From Amoebophrya sp. A120 (Eukaryota; Sar; Dinophyceae; Syndiniales; Amoebophryaceae), in NCBI GenBank assembly GCA_905178155.1, contig CAJINV010000004.1:8956411-9020410 (forward strand): a stretch of 64,000 bases of DNA, written 5' to 3'. Within the stretch, counting starts at the first letter, position 1. Every line of letters starts with the position of its first letter. A model generated the notes under the pieces. It was given only the letters and a program-made list of their open reading frames with translations. It had not been told where the DNA came from and searched no databases. Both the position numbers and the translations under genes were made by a program. Shown here piece after piece: positions 22,665 through 35,415 of this stretch.

Positions 22665-25183
22665 ATGACGGGAGCTGTTGCAACCGCGTCAGCAGATTAC
22701 CCTGTCACTGTCTGGCTGCCGGACTGGGACGATAGAAATGTTATCCTGTACACATTGACGGCAGACGGGGAACGCAAGCGAACCGAGCCGAGCAGCGCGC
22801 CCGCGGATGCGCATAGCTTGGTGCAATTGAAGGACTACCTCGCGAAAAAGTTGTCGGAACTGAAGGGACTCATTGAGAAAGCCGACAGGGAGATCCAGAT
22901 ACAACCCTGTCCAAGCTCGTCCTCGTGTGTGGACGAGAACAGCGACACCGACGCCATGAATGCGAAAATTCAACTTGGCTACGATACACAAAAAACGCTG
23001 CAGAGTTTCGGCATGCACACAAAAGACGTCTACGAGCTGATGGACCATATTGTAGACCACGAATTTTGCGCCCGTTCGGTTGCGACATACGTTCAAACTG
23101 ACGCGAGCAGCGCGATAAAGGGGCTGGAGAAAAAGTGGGAAAAGTCCCTCGAGCCGAGGGTCAAGGACTACATCGAACATTACCACCGAAAAATCGAGCG
23201 CGTGTTGGACAAGGCGGGGTGGCGCAAGGGCTGCGGCAAGGGGCGCGAGCCCTTGCCCGAAACAGTGGAGCACGTGGCGGAAGCAAGGCAGCAGGGGGCG
23301 GCGCCTACCCCCCAGATATTGACGGCAGCGCGTGAGGGGGCAGGAAATGTAGATAGTAATGGCTACGGCATCGAAGTAGAAAAGGGCGCGGCGGTCTGTG
23401 GTGGTGATATGACCTCCTCCTCCACCCAGGCCGGGTCTGGGAGCGTCATGGGCGTGGCAGCGAGCTTCTGTGGGACGAGGGGCTCGGTCGAGTCTTCCTC
23501 CATTGGAGGGCCCGAAAAGTCAGAACCAGAGGCGCACCCCCAGGAGCCGTCGAGCCCCCGCAACAGTGATCGTTTAGGACCAGGCGCCGAGGTTGCCGCG
23601 CGGCGCCCAAAAGAGGGCGCAGGGAGCTCGGTTGGCTTACCGCCAGGTAGAAGAAGCGCTAGGCGCCAACCTTCTAGTCGTCGTGCGACCCGCAGGTCTT
23701 CGCACAGTCGCGCAGCCAAGAGCCGTAGAAGAGACTGCCGGGCGCCAGGATACTCAAAGAACAGGCGACGCCGTCGAAGCGTGTCCTCGTCCTCGGAGCC
23801 CATTCGGCCGCGGGGCCGTCGGCGTGATCGCTCGCAATCGGCGACAGGAAAGAAGAAACGCAGGCCGTCGGTCGATTACGATTCCCGCACACCCCGCAGA
23901 AATAGACCACCCCCGCGGGAAAGTCGTGCTCGGAGGCGGTCGTCAATCCGACGACGACGCAGTCGAAGACGCTCGCGCCGGGACCGAGATTCGCGAGGGA
24001 GAGACCGTACGAAACCATCGCCGGCGGGCAAGGGACGTTGCCGCAGAGAATCGTGGGAAAAGTCTTCGTCTCGAAGAAGCAGCGAGGCGTGTGATGCCTC
24101 GCGGCCCTCAAACTCTGTGTCGCACCGGAGCGTTTCTGCTGGGTCACGCAGCCCGGCGGAGAGCCGAAGGAGTGCATCGAACCAGAATCACGATGATCAT
24201 GGTGAAGATCATGATGATGGTCATGTGATTGTTGATTCTTCTCCCGTGGCGCCAGGTATAATTGTGGCGAAGGAGCCTGCCTCGCCATCCCGACGAAAGA
24301 GTCTAAGTGCGCGCTCGCAGATTGCGAATCGAACACAAGTGGCGGCTGATACAGACGACCTGGTGGACGGCGTCCACATGGTTTCGAGCACGGCCGGCGG
24401 AAGTCCGTCTGCAGACGGTTCGGCAGGGAGCGCTGTGCCCCTGAAAAAACTACAGGGGCCTCCGCCGATTAGAATCCCTGAGAAGCCGGCGAAGACCAAG
24501 AACCCCATATTAGTCATGGAGGACAAATGGCCGTCAGAACAAGATTGCGGGGTAGCAGAAGATGGTATAGATTGTGTTTCTTTGGCTTTGCCAGATCAAG
24601 AGGTCGAGCACAGAAGGGCGACGAGAGATCGTCGCCTAGAAACTCATCGAAGTACCACTTAGTTTCATTTTGCTTCTTACGCCGAATTATCAATTATGTG
24701 CTCGTAAATCAGGCAAATGCACAGAAGATAGCACTTTCCTAGAGTAATACAAAACCACTTTTTTTCGAACCGTCGACAGTGGCAAATTCCGTGGCACAGA
24801 AGGTCGATGGGTTGATGTCCTCGGAGCTCCGGGAATTTGAGCGCGACATGAAAGCATGTGGTGTTTCCATGAGCCCGGGCGAGGAACGGGAGGTGGTGAT
24901 AGCGCGAATGCTGTTGCAGGAGTTCTTCGTAAACTTGGGAAAGGACGAGCAAGCACGTGCAGTGGAGGCGTTCTACCGTCGGGCGCAAGATTTTACGATG
25001 AAGGCGCATCACGTTCTTGCAGCCCTCGGCGCAGGCAACATGGAGGCGAAAGAAAGGAATGGCCTGGCCGTCGAGTCGGGACAGGATGGGATTTGGGCCA
25101 GTAGCTGGAAGCGCCATTTGAAGTCTCGTGATTCGATGAAGCGAATTGCGGACGAGATCCAGAAAATTATTGAGTTGCAGTGA
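22665..25183 (+). CDS. Copy 5: NB module, long RS domain, C module; no introners
   Basis: Two exons, 22665-24564 and 24780-25183, give 767 residues. The NB module starts with strands YPVTVWLPDW and NVILYTLTADG, then helices including VYELMDHIVDHEFCARSVA. Residues about 320-500 form an RS domain dense in RRRS, SRR and RDRDSRGRDR repeats, as in SR splicing factors, where such tails are phosphorylated and direct proteins to nuclear speckles. The final exon is module C (VAQKVDGLMSSELREFERDM, then KACG and a charged helix). The single intron 24565-24779 has donor G/GTATAG and acceptor GACAG and is phase 1. There is no zinc finger or RRM-like exon, so this is an NB gene that lost, or never had, that block. 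The ATG follows a purine-rich leader. Confidence 0.78.
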
Positions 25184-26135
25184 GGGAATATCCCGTCGCT
25201 CTTCGGACCTCGCCATGGTTGCTTTTGCTTGATGAGAGCCAAACTTTATCCACATACTTACACAGGTGTTGTCCGCTCTTTGTCGTACATCCAAAAAGAA
25301 AAAATGTTATTAGCGACAACTTCAGCTACTTGAATAGCAGCACTCCTGTGACAATTCTTTAGTACCCTTCTGCGCATCTGTCGGAAAGGTGAAAAACCTG
25401 TGATGCATTTTGCAACGAAGGTGAACTGAAGATCAGAGAAGTTGAAAGAACCAAATTTCCATCTCATTCGCTCGTAGTAGAAAAGAAAGAGGTAAGTATT
25501 ACCTTACAGCTTATTGTTTCCTCCCTCGTCATTGTCATCGATAATCGAGATTTCGATTTGTTCTTGGCGTTGATTGCTTACTTGTCGTAGTCTTTCCACA
25601 CGAAGATAGAGATCATGATCTGCTGTCGTCAGGCTTCCACCACTGTCGCCTGGCCGCTGACAACGCAAACATTCAATCATCCCACTGCGCGTCAGGATCC
25701 TCTTCGTCGCTTACTCATTCGATCACAGCGGTCCTACTTCATCTCGTGGTCATATCAGTTCATTCTTCGGTGGTGGAACTGGAACCGCGATCAAATTTGT
25801 GGAGGTATAAAACAAAGCCTCTCACACTTGTCGCCGTGAGCAGACAGCTCCATGGCCAACCATCCATCGTGATCGTCAGCAGGTGCTTTTTGTTGTGATT
25901 TTGTCTATCATAGTCAGTGAGGTTTTTGCACTAGCAGCAGTCTTTAATGTCCAAGATTGATTATGAGCACGAGAAACTCAAACTACTCGTTCCAGTCGTG
26001 TAGTCAGCCCGGCCTTTGTTGTGAGTGTGATTGTGAGCCTTCAGAGTCTGTCAGTCAGAACAAAACAGAAATAGAACTAGCAAGAAGCATCAACCCGCCG
26101 TTCCCTGGCATAGATCGATCTACATCAACATCATC
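25184..26135. other. Intergenic, copy 5 to copy 6
   Basis: AT-rich with GATAATCGA and TGATCA-type short repeats. No supported gene and no introner. Confidence 0.45.
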
Positions 26136-27462
26136 ATGGCAAGTACTTCTACCAACGCGGCTAGTTCATCTGCAGCGGTGTCCGGCATACATCAGAAAAG
26201 GCATAATTACAAGCTGCGCGTGCGCATTGAGGTTGATGAGGTCTCCAAGTTTCTGGAGTACGGCCCGGACAGAGACTCCTTCGAGAGGGACCATGACGAA
26301 ATTCGAGCGTCAATTACGAGTTTTCTCGGGCGCGGCACCTTTTTCCAATACGTTCAGGACCCTCTCCGCCGCGAGTGTGCGACAGTGGTTCTTGCGCAAG
26401 AGGCGCAAAGGGCCGTGGTACTAAAGAAATGTTCGTCCGCCTCTCCCACCGGTCTCCTGGGCCACAGGTTGGCGCTGGTTCGCGTATCGGCTGCTGAGGA
26501 CGTTCTACCTGACTGTGGTGCAACCGCAGGCACAGCAGCAGAGGATGCAGGTGCGTTCGGTGGTGCCAACAAGGGGTTTAAAAGGGCAGCACCTCCTCCT
26601 CCGGACGTAATATTGGGACGAAACTCCGCCTTAGCGGGTAAGGTTCGACGCAAAACTGACGCGGGTCATTGCGACGTCCAACCACAGAACTGCTCTGAAG
26701 CTTCGCGAAAAGTGTCTGAGCACGACAAGCTGACGCTTCCTGTTGTTAGCGTTCGTGACGAAGCAGCAGCAGACCCGTTGCGCTGCACCGATCGCGATTG
26801 CGATAACGGAATCCACCAGACTTCCAAGACGCGAGCACACGGTGGGGAGCTTGCCGACGGCCGCGCGGAAGTAGACGATCATGGTAAGGAAGGAGGGCAG
26901 AGGCATAGTGATGGCATTTTTTCCTGCACTGTATCATGAAGATACTTATTCCGATAAAAATCCTACATATCAGATTTTCCAAATAGCCCAACAATTGACT
27001 TTTCTGCTTCCAGGTCAACACCGGAGTCTAATTCCTGTGGATGCTCAGCTCCACGCAGGTCGAAACCCCACGAATGTGCTGCGACATTTGCTGGAGCTCG
27101 ATTACACAGCGCTCAAAGCACAATGTCGTGAAGTCCACGATATCTCTGTCTCCTGCGACGAGCCGCAGGAGAAGCTGATCAGCAAAATAGTGCTGTCTCT
27201 GTGTTCCCAAGACTGCGACCGTTCGGCGATGGTGCGGTTTCTGGCGGCAAAAGCCGCCACGGAGTGCCGTCAGCTTGCCGCTTTCTGTCCGCGATTCTGC
27301 AGCGCAGCCGTGAATTCTGCCGAGCGCCGAGACCTGGATGAGCAGTGCAGAGCTGCAAGGAAGAGGCTCGAGAAAATGATGACCGTGCGCGAGCACTTGC
27401 TTCATGACGGCAGGACCGCATTGATGGCCCAGACGAGACAGGATGCTGTGGCGGGTCCGTGA
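26136..27462 (+). CDS. Copy 6: NA-type short member; no introners
   Basis: Exons 26136-26883 and 27014-27462 give 398 residues. The N module shows a clear RRM-like order: strand KLRVRIEV, helix FERDHDEIRASITSFL, strand FFQYVQD, strand CATVVLAQEAQRAVVL, strand HRLALVRVS. A Ala/Asp-rich linker follows. Module C (NVLRHLLELDYTALKAQCRE, then QEKLISKIVLSLCS) ends the protein. The intron 26884-27013 has donor G/GTAAGG and acceptor TTCCAG and is phase 1, with a GGT glycine codon rebuilt at the junction. It is the cleanest NA gene for defining the module, as no introner interrupts it. The ATG at 26136 fits ATCATC-ATGG context. Confidence 0.8.
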
Positions 27463-28630
27463 AGCCGTCGCCACATTGAGCGAAGCTGCTTCATGTCCTC
27501 ATTCCGTGACCCTAACCGCCTTCTGGTTCTGTTGCGGCGAGCCGAGCCGGACCATCGTGTGAAGGAAGAAGATCCTCCGTTCTGAACTGAGAAGGCAACC
27601 GAGAATCACATCGTGCAAGGAGAACCAATTCCCTCCTCATGCAGGCCTGTAAGAAAGTGAAAGTACCGGGTCCGACCTCAAGTGCAGGATAGGTGAAATA
27701 ATATGTATTTGTATCTGTGGAGATGCACTAGTTTTAGCTGTGCATAGAAATAGTTAAAAAAGATGCTGAGATGTAGTACCTTGTAGGACGACCGGTTTCT
27801 CGGCGTCTCTGTGGCAGGAGGAGCACCGGGAGTGTCCTCTTTGTGTCAGGGAAGAGTGTCTTTGGATCCTGCAGTTCGCATTTGGTCACGATGTGGGATC
27901 ACTTCTGTGTCTGAGTCTGGTCCTCTGTCTCGTTGTGGCTATTACTACAAGTGGAAGGGGCGGTTCCTGGTAAACAATGTTGATCTTGATCTTCAGTAGC
28001 CATTCTCAAGAATGGAGGCGGCATACCCGCCTGTCTTGACGGGGAGCAAATGCACCACTGATCACCATCTTGGGATAAGATGAACACCTTGATGGCCCGG
28101 ATCCCGAACAGGATGGCTGTGTATGTAGAAACATCAGCTGGCCAGCGATTGAAGATCACGAGTTAGGAGGTCGATTGTAATACTCTCGATGGATTGTTGT
28201 TGATGGTTTCGGAGTAATCCGGATCACGCAGAAGTGATGGCGTCCTACCCACAGCTTCGTGAGGTTCAGGATCTTCCAGTTGTAGGGTTCGCAATTTACT
28301 CGATGACTTGTTGCATCATGCCACTGATCCCACGCCTCGCTCGCTGATACAAATAAAAAAAAAACAGAAAAAGCAAGTACATGCCTATGGTATAGTGTGT
28401 CCGCTACAAATAATCATAAGCACGAAGTATCTTGCACCAGTAAAAGCATGAGTCCTGGTTGGTGACCTGTATCTCTCGAGCGGCAAACACATACTCTTCG
28501 TTCTTCGTCAGTGAGATTGTTCTTATCGTAAGGTTATTTTTACAACACTTGTTATTTGCAACGAAACAAATTTATCGATATCGCCGTGAAGGTGAGCCCT
28601 CAAATTCGCACTTGTGCAGTGATAGTGCAG
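27463..28630. other. Intergenic, copy 6 to copy 7
   Basis: About 1.2 kb with no supported gene. Contains an A-rich tract near 28350-28373. Confidence 0.45.
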
Positions 28631-31600
28631 ATGGCGAGTAGTAGTGCCACAGAATTCTGCGTCACAATCCGGCAGCGCGGGGGCCGGAGAAATGACGACG
28701 TCATAGTTTTTCGCTGCGTCGGATCAGACCACCAGCGGGAGCTTGTCAAGGAGCCGCCAAGCTCGGCGTTCACCATGCGCGAAGCGGAGACATTGTGCAA
28801 GTCCCTTATCAAGGACGCCGGTGACTGTGTGCGCGACTGCGAGAGGTACCTTAATGCTCGCAGCGACGAGCTTGTGCCATTGGAGTTCCTGTCCGTCGCC
28901 GACCTCGAGAAGCGGCTCCGCGCGCTCGACGACCTATCCTGAGTAAAAACGTCCCCACACCAGAGTTGTAATGCAGATTTGCAAAGACAGGAAGACTTGT
29001 AATGCGCATCCCCATGAGAGCCATTTCGATTTCCAATCGTGTTCTGGAATTTGTGATGCTGTGAACAGGATGAGCAGATGAATCTGTGATGCGGCTGCAC
29101 TTGCTAACCTGCACTACACTGCAGAGCGCAACTTGTCATGCGTGACTCACAAAGCTCGAGCTCCTGGGTTTGTGTTGCAAAATCCCCATCCTGACTCTGG
29201 TGTGGGTACGTTTTTACTCAGGATACGAGCTCCGCGGTACGGTGTTGGAGAACGGTAGAAAGGCCGAGAACTTCGTGAAATTCTATGGCGTTCTCAAATG
29301 TTACATTCTCAACTGTTGCATGATTTGCCATGCAAAATTCCAATCAGAGTCGACACAATCAAGCTGCTTCGCATGACAAATCGCCGAAGGGCCAAATAGG
29401 CTGAAAATCTGTACCAAATCTGTCATGCAAAAGGCGCAAGCTTCCCCCTTGTAGTTTTGCCATTCTTGCATCACAAATTCATGTAACAGTTGAGAGTGTA
29501 ACGTTTGCGAACGCCATGAATTCCTTCGCTTTATCGTGGACGACAAGGACGCCGACGTGTGGGCGGGCATGAAGCCGTGGCTGAATGACGAGGCAAAGTC
29601 TGGCCTGGACACGATAAAAACACACTGGACGGGAGTCGTGAGCACGAAGTGCAACGAGTTGCGCGAGCGATACGACGATCTTCTTGAAAAAAAGATCACG
29701 CCATCTTCTCTTTTTGGCCGCGGGCCGAGCACAACCACAAACGGCGGCGGTAAGTAGAGTTTCAATTCTACCATGATGCTAACATAAGGACAAACGGCAG
29801 AGCGTGCAAGCGTTCTTTCTGTACGAAGAGTATTTTCATCACATTCATACTCATGGCTGTGACTTTTGCGTATAAGAGTGAGACTGCTGACGCTACATAA
29901 ATCGTGGGGCTTGATGCAGCCTCACCGAATCTCATACATAGATACTTTGCTGGAGTGAAAACACATAACTCAATAAACGCAGATCTTCAACGTCATCAAG
30001 AGCGGCCCACAACCAAGGGCGAGCACACGATGGATGCGACAGGGCAAGGGGGAAGCGGTTCGGGGGTGGTCCTGGCCTGGGGCGCCACGCGCGACGGGCG
30101 ACAAGAGAAAGGAAAACCGGTTTCCAGTGTCGGCCCTGCGCATCGGGCGGACCCGTCGGGAACGCAGTACGGCGTGCAAGGCAAAGGTGGCGGGCTTCCC
30201 ATCGGCGCGTCAGTTTCTTGCGGAGCACTCGGAGCGCCACAGTCCTCGCAGGCAGCTGGATCGGGCGTAAAGCCAACCGGATCCACGAACCGCCAGAATA
30301 GACCTATTCGTATTCATTCTTGTTTCCTAAACAGAAAAGTACTTAACTGAAACTGGTTGCTGCTCACGGCGCTGGTGTCGTGATTTTTGCTATTGCATCT
30401 TGTCATTGAAGGGCGTTTACTACATTTTTGCTTTTTAGTACGAGTACGTGAATAAAATTTTGACTGAACGACCTGCCGACAGCTGGTGACTGGCAGTGCC
30501 CGAGATGTGGCGAGAACGTGTTTGCCAGCAACGTGTCTTGTTTTCGGCGCGAGTGCGGCTGTTCGGAGCGCGATCTGACCAATGCTGCTGTTCGCCCCCT
30601 CCAGGTTCGCGATGGAGTTGTAAGATCTTTGACACAGGAGGAGGCTAGCCGGGCGGTGAAGTTGTGGTTTGCGCTGAAAAATGACATACAGGAAAGGAAT
30701 ATCCACGCTTATCTGAGGAAGTTCCTTCGTAAGCTGTCTACCTCGGCAATGAGTTTTCCTCTCGGCATCGTAGATTACGGGCTGAACAGGAATGATAGCC
30801 AAGAGCCGGTCCAACTGCCTCGTACTGCTGGTGCGGTCGGTGTCTTGCTTTTCGAGTCACGCGAGGCGGCCCAGGAGCTTGCGCGGCAAAAAGTCGTGCA
30901 GATTGCGTGTCCGGACGGTTGGGGGCAGCACGGACCACTGTTCGCCGAAATTTTCGAGTGCGGGGGCGGGGCAGTGACAGCCGGATCAAAGATGGAAGGC
31001 GACGATGCGGTTGGTGGTAAAAATAAAATAGATGTGGATTTTTTGTATTGCGAGGACGTTATTTCTACGCTGACTTCGAATCGTTGAAACTACCAAAGAT
31101 TTCTGTCTGATGCAGTGTTGATACAACCCACGGTCACGGCTCTTTTTGTTTTCCCTCCGAACTCCTGTCCAAGAAGCTCGAGTCGCATAGAATGTGCTTT
31201 TCTTGTTGTAAGGTGATACGAGTAGAAATTACGTGGGCGACGTCGATGATCAGAGTAGACGTGACGCGGACATGGAGTGGCCGGGCGATCGCGACACCAA
31301 GCAACGTGTGGAGAAGCGCCCGAGTGCAGGAGCCGAGGCCGAAAAGCAGACCGAGGTCGACATCGACGAGGCATTCACCCGGCCAGATTCCAAACCCCCC
31401 AAGCGGCAGAAGCTCGACGAGGGCGGAAGCCCCACATCAACAAATAAAGACGGCACGATAAATCAGAAAATGCAATCTGCAGTTGCAGATGCAGCAACGG
31501 GAAGTAGTAGCAAAGCCCATGCTGTTTCACACGGCCCGGTCGCCAAATTAGAGGAAGCACCAGGTGGTGGTCCGCTACGAGCAGTTCCCGTGCGCGGAGT

Positions 31601-32305
31601 AGGGAAGCTTCAGGCTGCGTCAGGCGTGAACGAAGAGGATCGCAACAAAGCTGCACCACCCAAGGTAGACACACAGAAGAACGAACCTGGCAGCAGCAAA
31701 GCATCCTTAGGGCTGGCGAAACTTGGTAAAGAATACAGATGAAATGCACTTCATTTTTCGTTAGAGACGTAAAGGGGAAAGGAGCCCGCTGTTGCACGGC
31801 TTCGACGAGCTCCTCCGCGTATCGGTCGGAAAAACGATATAGTTTATTTGACTGGCTTGCACGTATTTATTGCCAACTTGTCGACAACGATACTATACTA
31901 TTTTGCACAGGTACAGCGGAAAAGGAAATGCGGAAGAAGGTAGATGAGGTTCTAGCCCGCCAGGGTCGCACGCTCAAGACCTACTGCAAACAACTTGGGA
32001 TTAAGGTAAAAGAGAACGAATGGAAGGAGCAACTGGTGATCAAGGTGCTGCTGAAAGAGTTCGGAAATGCGCGAGTGGAAAAGTATCGCACTGTTGTGCG
32101 ATATTTGTACGCAAAAGCAGCCGCCGCGGCTCTAAACGTCAATACTGCATCTCCTTCCATTGACGGAAAAGGGGAGGACGCCTGGAAGGACGGCCTGAAA
32201 GCGTTTGATCTGATCTGGAAGGTTGCGGACGAGATTCGGAACAAGAAACTTCCAGTGACCAGCGGCCCGTCCAGCAGCAGTAGCAGCAGCAGTGCTAAGA
32301 CGTGA
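28631..32305 (+). CDS. Copy 7: full NB-type member (NB, linker, zinc finger-RRM-like, low complexity, C)
   Basis: Exons: 28631-28934, 29231-29283, 29524-29749, 29983-about 30186, 30483-31016, 31213-31725, 31911-32305; the total of 742 residues is in frame throughout. NB has strands TEFCVTIRQR and DDVIVFRCVG and helices ending FLRFIVDDKDADVWAGMKPW. The finger is GDWQCPRCGENVFASNVSCF, followed by SRAVKLWFALKND, a helix, and VGVLLFESREAAQEL of the RRM-like domain. The low-complexity exon has PPKRQKL, a nuclear-signal-like run. Module C reads KKVDEVLARQGRTLKTYCKQ, then QLVIKVLLKEF, and ends with a Ser repeat. All four ordinary introns are phase 1; the donor near 30187 is tentative. Two introners break the NB module. 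Confidence 0.78.
28935..29225. mobile_element. Introner IE-D
   Basis: TIR TATCCTGAGTAAAAACGTCC. Near-TSD CGACC and CGAGC. Removal joins LRALD to LRGTVLENG in frame. Differs little from the element at 10875. Confidence 0.93.
29284..29518. mobile_element. Introner IE-C1
   Basis: Starts TATGGCGTTCTCAAATGTTA, ends GCGAACGCCATG, so the last base deviates from the usual ATA. Exact TSD AATTC. Removal joins ENFVKF to LRFIVDDKD in frame. Confidence 0.94.
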
Positions 32306-33085
32306 GGAGATATTGGCTCTACAACTATGATTCAAAGAACTTCCATCTCATGGCTTTTGCCGTTCCGAATCGCTTTGCTCATCACATCGTGGATCCGTTA
32401 AAGGTGGACGTAGCGTACCTAGCAGATAGACTGAAAAATAGCTGCGGCTGCACTGAAGACTCTTCAAGTAGAGAGTCGTGATTTCTTCCTATTCCACTAC
32501 CCTTTTACCGCCTGACGGGTTCTGGCTTGATCCATGACAAGCGGACGATCTCTCAAATGATATGAACATAGTGGAAGACCACCCATTGCGCCCTGCTCCA
32601 GATCCGGCGAATAATGTGTATCACCTCGACATTCGTCGCGCAGCATATTTAGATCCACCTCTTCGTTGAAGTACGGCTTGTTTTCACAGGATGGTCGACA
32701 GCAGGAATTTCAGGAGCAATGCGGCTGGTTCGGGTGCTCCCGCAGCCCTCATAGTGCATCCATTTTGCCCGCGCAATGATTTCCACTGAAACTTCTGGTA
32801 CAGAAAATCAGTGAGAAAAAGTATCGCCTGATACTCAGCCTCAGGTGTCACTTTATATATTTACACACAACAATTAAGGCTCGCTACATGTCTCCTCGTA
32901 TACGTACACTACTTAGATGAGATTGGAATGTCCCCTGACCCTTCTCGCCACACCAACTTCACGTGAGCTGTTATCGGTCGATTCTTTTTTCTTTCTCTTT
33001 TCTCGAGTCAATTGTTTCGTCTTGCTTGACAAATTCCAACTGCTTTAAGATTGTAAGTACGTGGCAAGAGCAAATAAACGAAAAA
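32306..33085. other. Intergenic, copy 7 to copy 8
   Basis: No supported coding segment or introner. A short ACTTTTTT-free leader precedes the next ATG. Confidence 0.4.
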
Positions 33086-34616
33086 ATGAGCGTGGATTCG
33101 ATGATATGGATCACACTGGCCCCGGTCACCGAAAACGCTAAAGCCCCAGCGGAAACTTGGGAAACCTGGACAGATGACCACTTTTATGATACTTTCAAGA
33201 TAAATGCGTCGCTCGCTGCGTTTTCGGCATGAAAGCGAATTGCGCAACTCCCCATGGCAAGATCTCTATGAAACTTGTACTTGCGACGATTTGTATTGAC
33301 GACAAGCAGCAAGGGGATCAATCCTGAGTTTGATGCCATGCATGACATGATGCCCCGATCATGCCGAGCACGGCGGTAGCAGGCAGGAGAATTTTGGGTG
33401 CTCAGAAGCACGAATGATTCTTGCTGTCGGTTCACTTGGTGTTGTTCATTCCAGACCTAGCAGCAGTGCGACAGCGTTTTTGTTAAGTACTGATACATGG
33501 GAAGCAGAGCAGGGTATTCATTCGTTTGCGGATGGCGAAGAGCCACCAAGATACCAGCGCGATTTGAATCGGCCACGGTGCGCTGTCGTGCGGTGTCGAG
33601 ATGCGGACGAGAAAGACCGGCTGCTTCGTACCTTGAGGAATCCGCGTTGCAGGTTACTTGCGTCGAAGCGCTGCACTGCGACCGACTACAAGGAGCGGCC
33701 CGTGAGTGATGAGGAGAATCATGGAGGGGGCGGCGCGACAGGTAGCTCCGCGGCATCGTCGTCGCGCGGCGCCAAAACGAAACGGGAGGCCGCAGCGGAA
33801 GCCGGGGGTTCGGGCGACACAAAGAAAAGCAAGAAGGCACCGAAAGCGGACAAAAACGTGGCTGGTCAGGTAGAGGATGCGGTCGTGCAGGAGGGGAAGG
33901 AGAAGGCTAGCAGCAGCTCTAGTAGAAAGGCAGGGGAAGAGCTGCCCGAAAACGAGAAGATGAATAAAGGCGAGCATGGTACTGCATTTCTTTTGTTTAG
34001 GAGCCTATGACAGGTGCTTGTATGTGGTGGGGCAAATAAAGTATCATTCCCCGAACCTGACTTTGAGTTTTCACGTTGAATCCGAAATGATGACGTTCAT
34101 GTGGTTGGTAAACAACAACTCGTAGTAGCGATCTCTCTGTAAAAAGATCTTCGTCTTGCAACGGTTCCACAAAAATTTCTTTCAAACATACAAGGTGAAG
34201 GTTCGCAAAAGTCCGTACCTCTGCAGAGCGTCGACTCGTTATTGGACCTGAGTCAAAAGCACGCGAAGGTAAAGCTGGCGGAGTTGTTGGGTGTCGATGT
34301 TGGCAACCTCAAGCTGGAAGGATGGGACAGGCGCGAGGAGCTAATCATCGCCAGGATCCTGCGGAACGCGTTCCCCGCCTCCGATGCCCCCGTCATCAAG
34401 CAGCGCATATCGGAAAGGTCAGAGGAGGAGCTCCGAAAGGTCTCGAGCCTCATTGGGCAGCTCGACGACCTGGCAGCAGAGTCGCCGGAAGCGGACCGGG
34501 TCCGCGAGGAGTGCGAGAAGGTGCGGCAGAATGTGGAAAAATTTCTGCGGGTGCGGGGGCGCTACGCGGAGAAAGAAGGCAAAGCAGATTTGGTACAGGG
34601 CAGCGCAGAACAGTAA
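33086..34616 (+). CDS. Copy 8: NA-type short member
   Basis: Exons 33086-33184, 33501-33978 and 34195-34616 give 332 residues. The N module is a compact RRM-like fold: strand MIWITLAPV, helix, then after the introner RPRCAVVRCRDADEKDRLLR and strand CRLLASKRC. The linker is Ala/Gly/Ser/Lys-rich with KREAAAEAGG and KKSKKAPKADK. Module C (SLLDLSQKHAKVKLAELLGV, REELIIARILRNAF) closes the protein. The intron 33979-34194 is phase 1 and rebuilds a GGT codon. Its order and exon phases match copies 6, 10 and 12, but it lacks their coiled-coil extension. The ATG at 33086 is in an AAAAAATGAG context. Confidence 0.72.
33185..33495. mobile_element. Degenerate introner
   Basis: Starts TATGATACTTTCAAGATAAA, ends ACGCTTTTTGTTAAGTACTGATA-like inverse, so a weak TIR remains. 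The flanks ACTTT and CATGG do not match, but removal joins TDDHF to EAEQGIHSF in frame between RRM-like elements. Confidence 0.62.
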
Positions 34617-35415
34617 ATGCCATTGGTTTATACTTGGATCTGCTAGAAGTGGATGTTGCAGCGAGCGCGCCGCTGCTGATCGAGGGAATTATTGGCACCA
34701 GGGACGAGCATGCAGAAAATGGGGTCTGTGCCTGCAAGAATGCTGCGGCTTTTTTCACCAAAGTAGAAGCGACACTCCTCGAGCTGGTTCCTGTGTCGAT
34801 GTGAACTTTTTCTTGTCTCGCCGATTTTACCGATGCCGCAACTTGTGGTTTCTAACTCAGCTGAACTTAGCTGGCTGCTGATCCACTTGAGCTCTTTTCA
34901 CCCTCCATGCAATTGCGTAGAAAAACGAGGAGATCCCATTTTCATATTCATCACAACTTGTCTTTCGAGAGACGTCCTTTTGTTCGAGGACAGCACACAC
35001 CCAGGTCAATATGGTAGACGTTTTTTTTCCGCTTTCGCTTTTTTCAGTCTTCGTTTGCTGCAATTCATGCTGCGAACTACTTAGTGCGATTTCCATTTTT
35101 CGCTTGAATCTGCATGAAAGCTTCTGGATCTTATCAGGACTTGTTAGATTGGCTTTATTTGTTGATGTTGCGATTTGACTTTATATTTCTTTTTCTGTAG
35201 GGTATGTCTATGTTCTATGTAGGCGAACAACTTGAATTTGAGACATTCACAACCGCTTGCTTTGCGGACAATTGAAGTTCTGGTTCTGGAACACTCTTAA
35301 GTTCAGTACGTATTAGCATCGTATCGAGTTTTTGTCGTTTTTGTCCATCTCAAATAGCGTGTCGCTTAGCCACCTCACTGAAGCTGGCGAGGTAGTTCTT
35401 CGAAAGACACTGAAG
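34617..35415. other. Intergenic, copy 8 to copy 9
   Basis: No supported gene. A T-rich stretch near 35140-35200 is the only compositional feature. Confidence 0.45.

Noticed and set aside
23674-24336. 220-codon minus-strand frame
   Set aside because: Antisense shadow of the RS-rich exon of copy 5.
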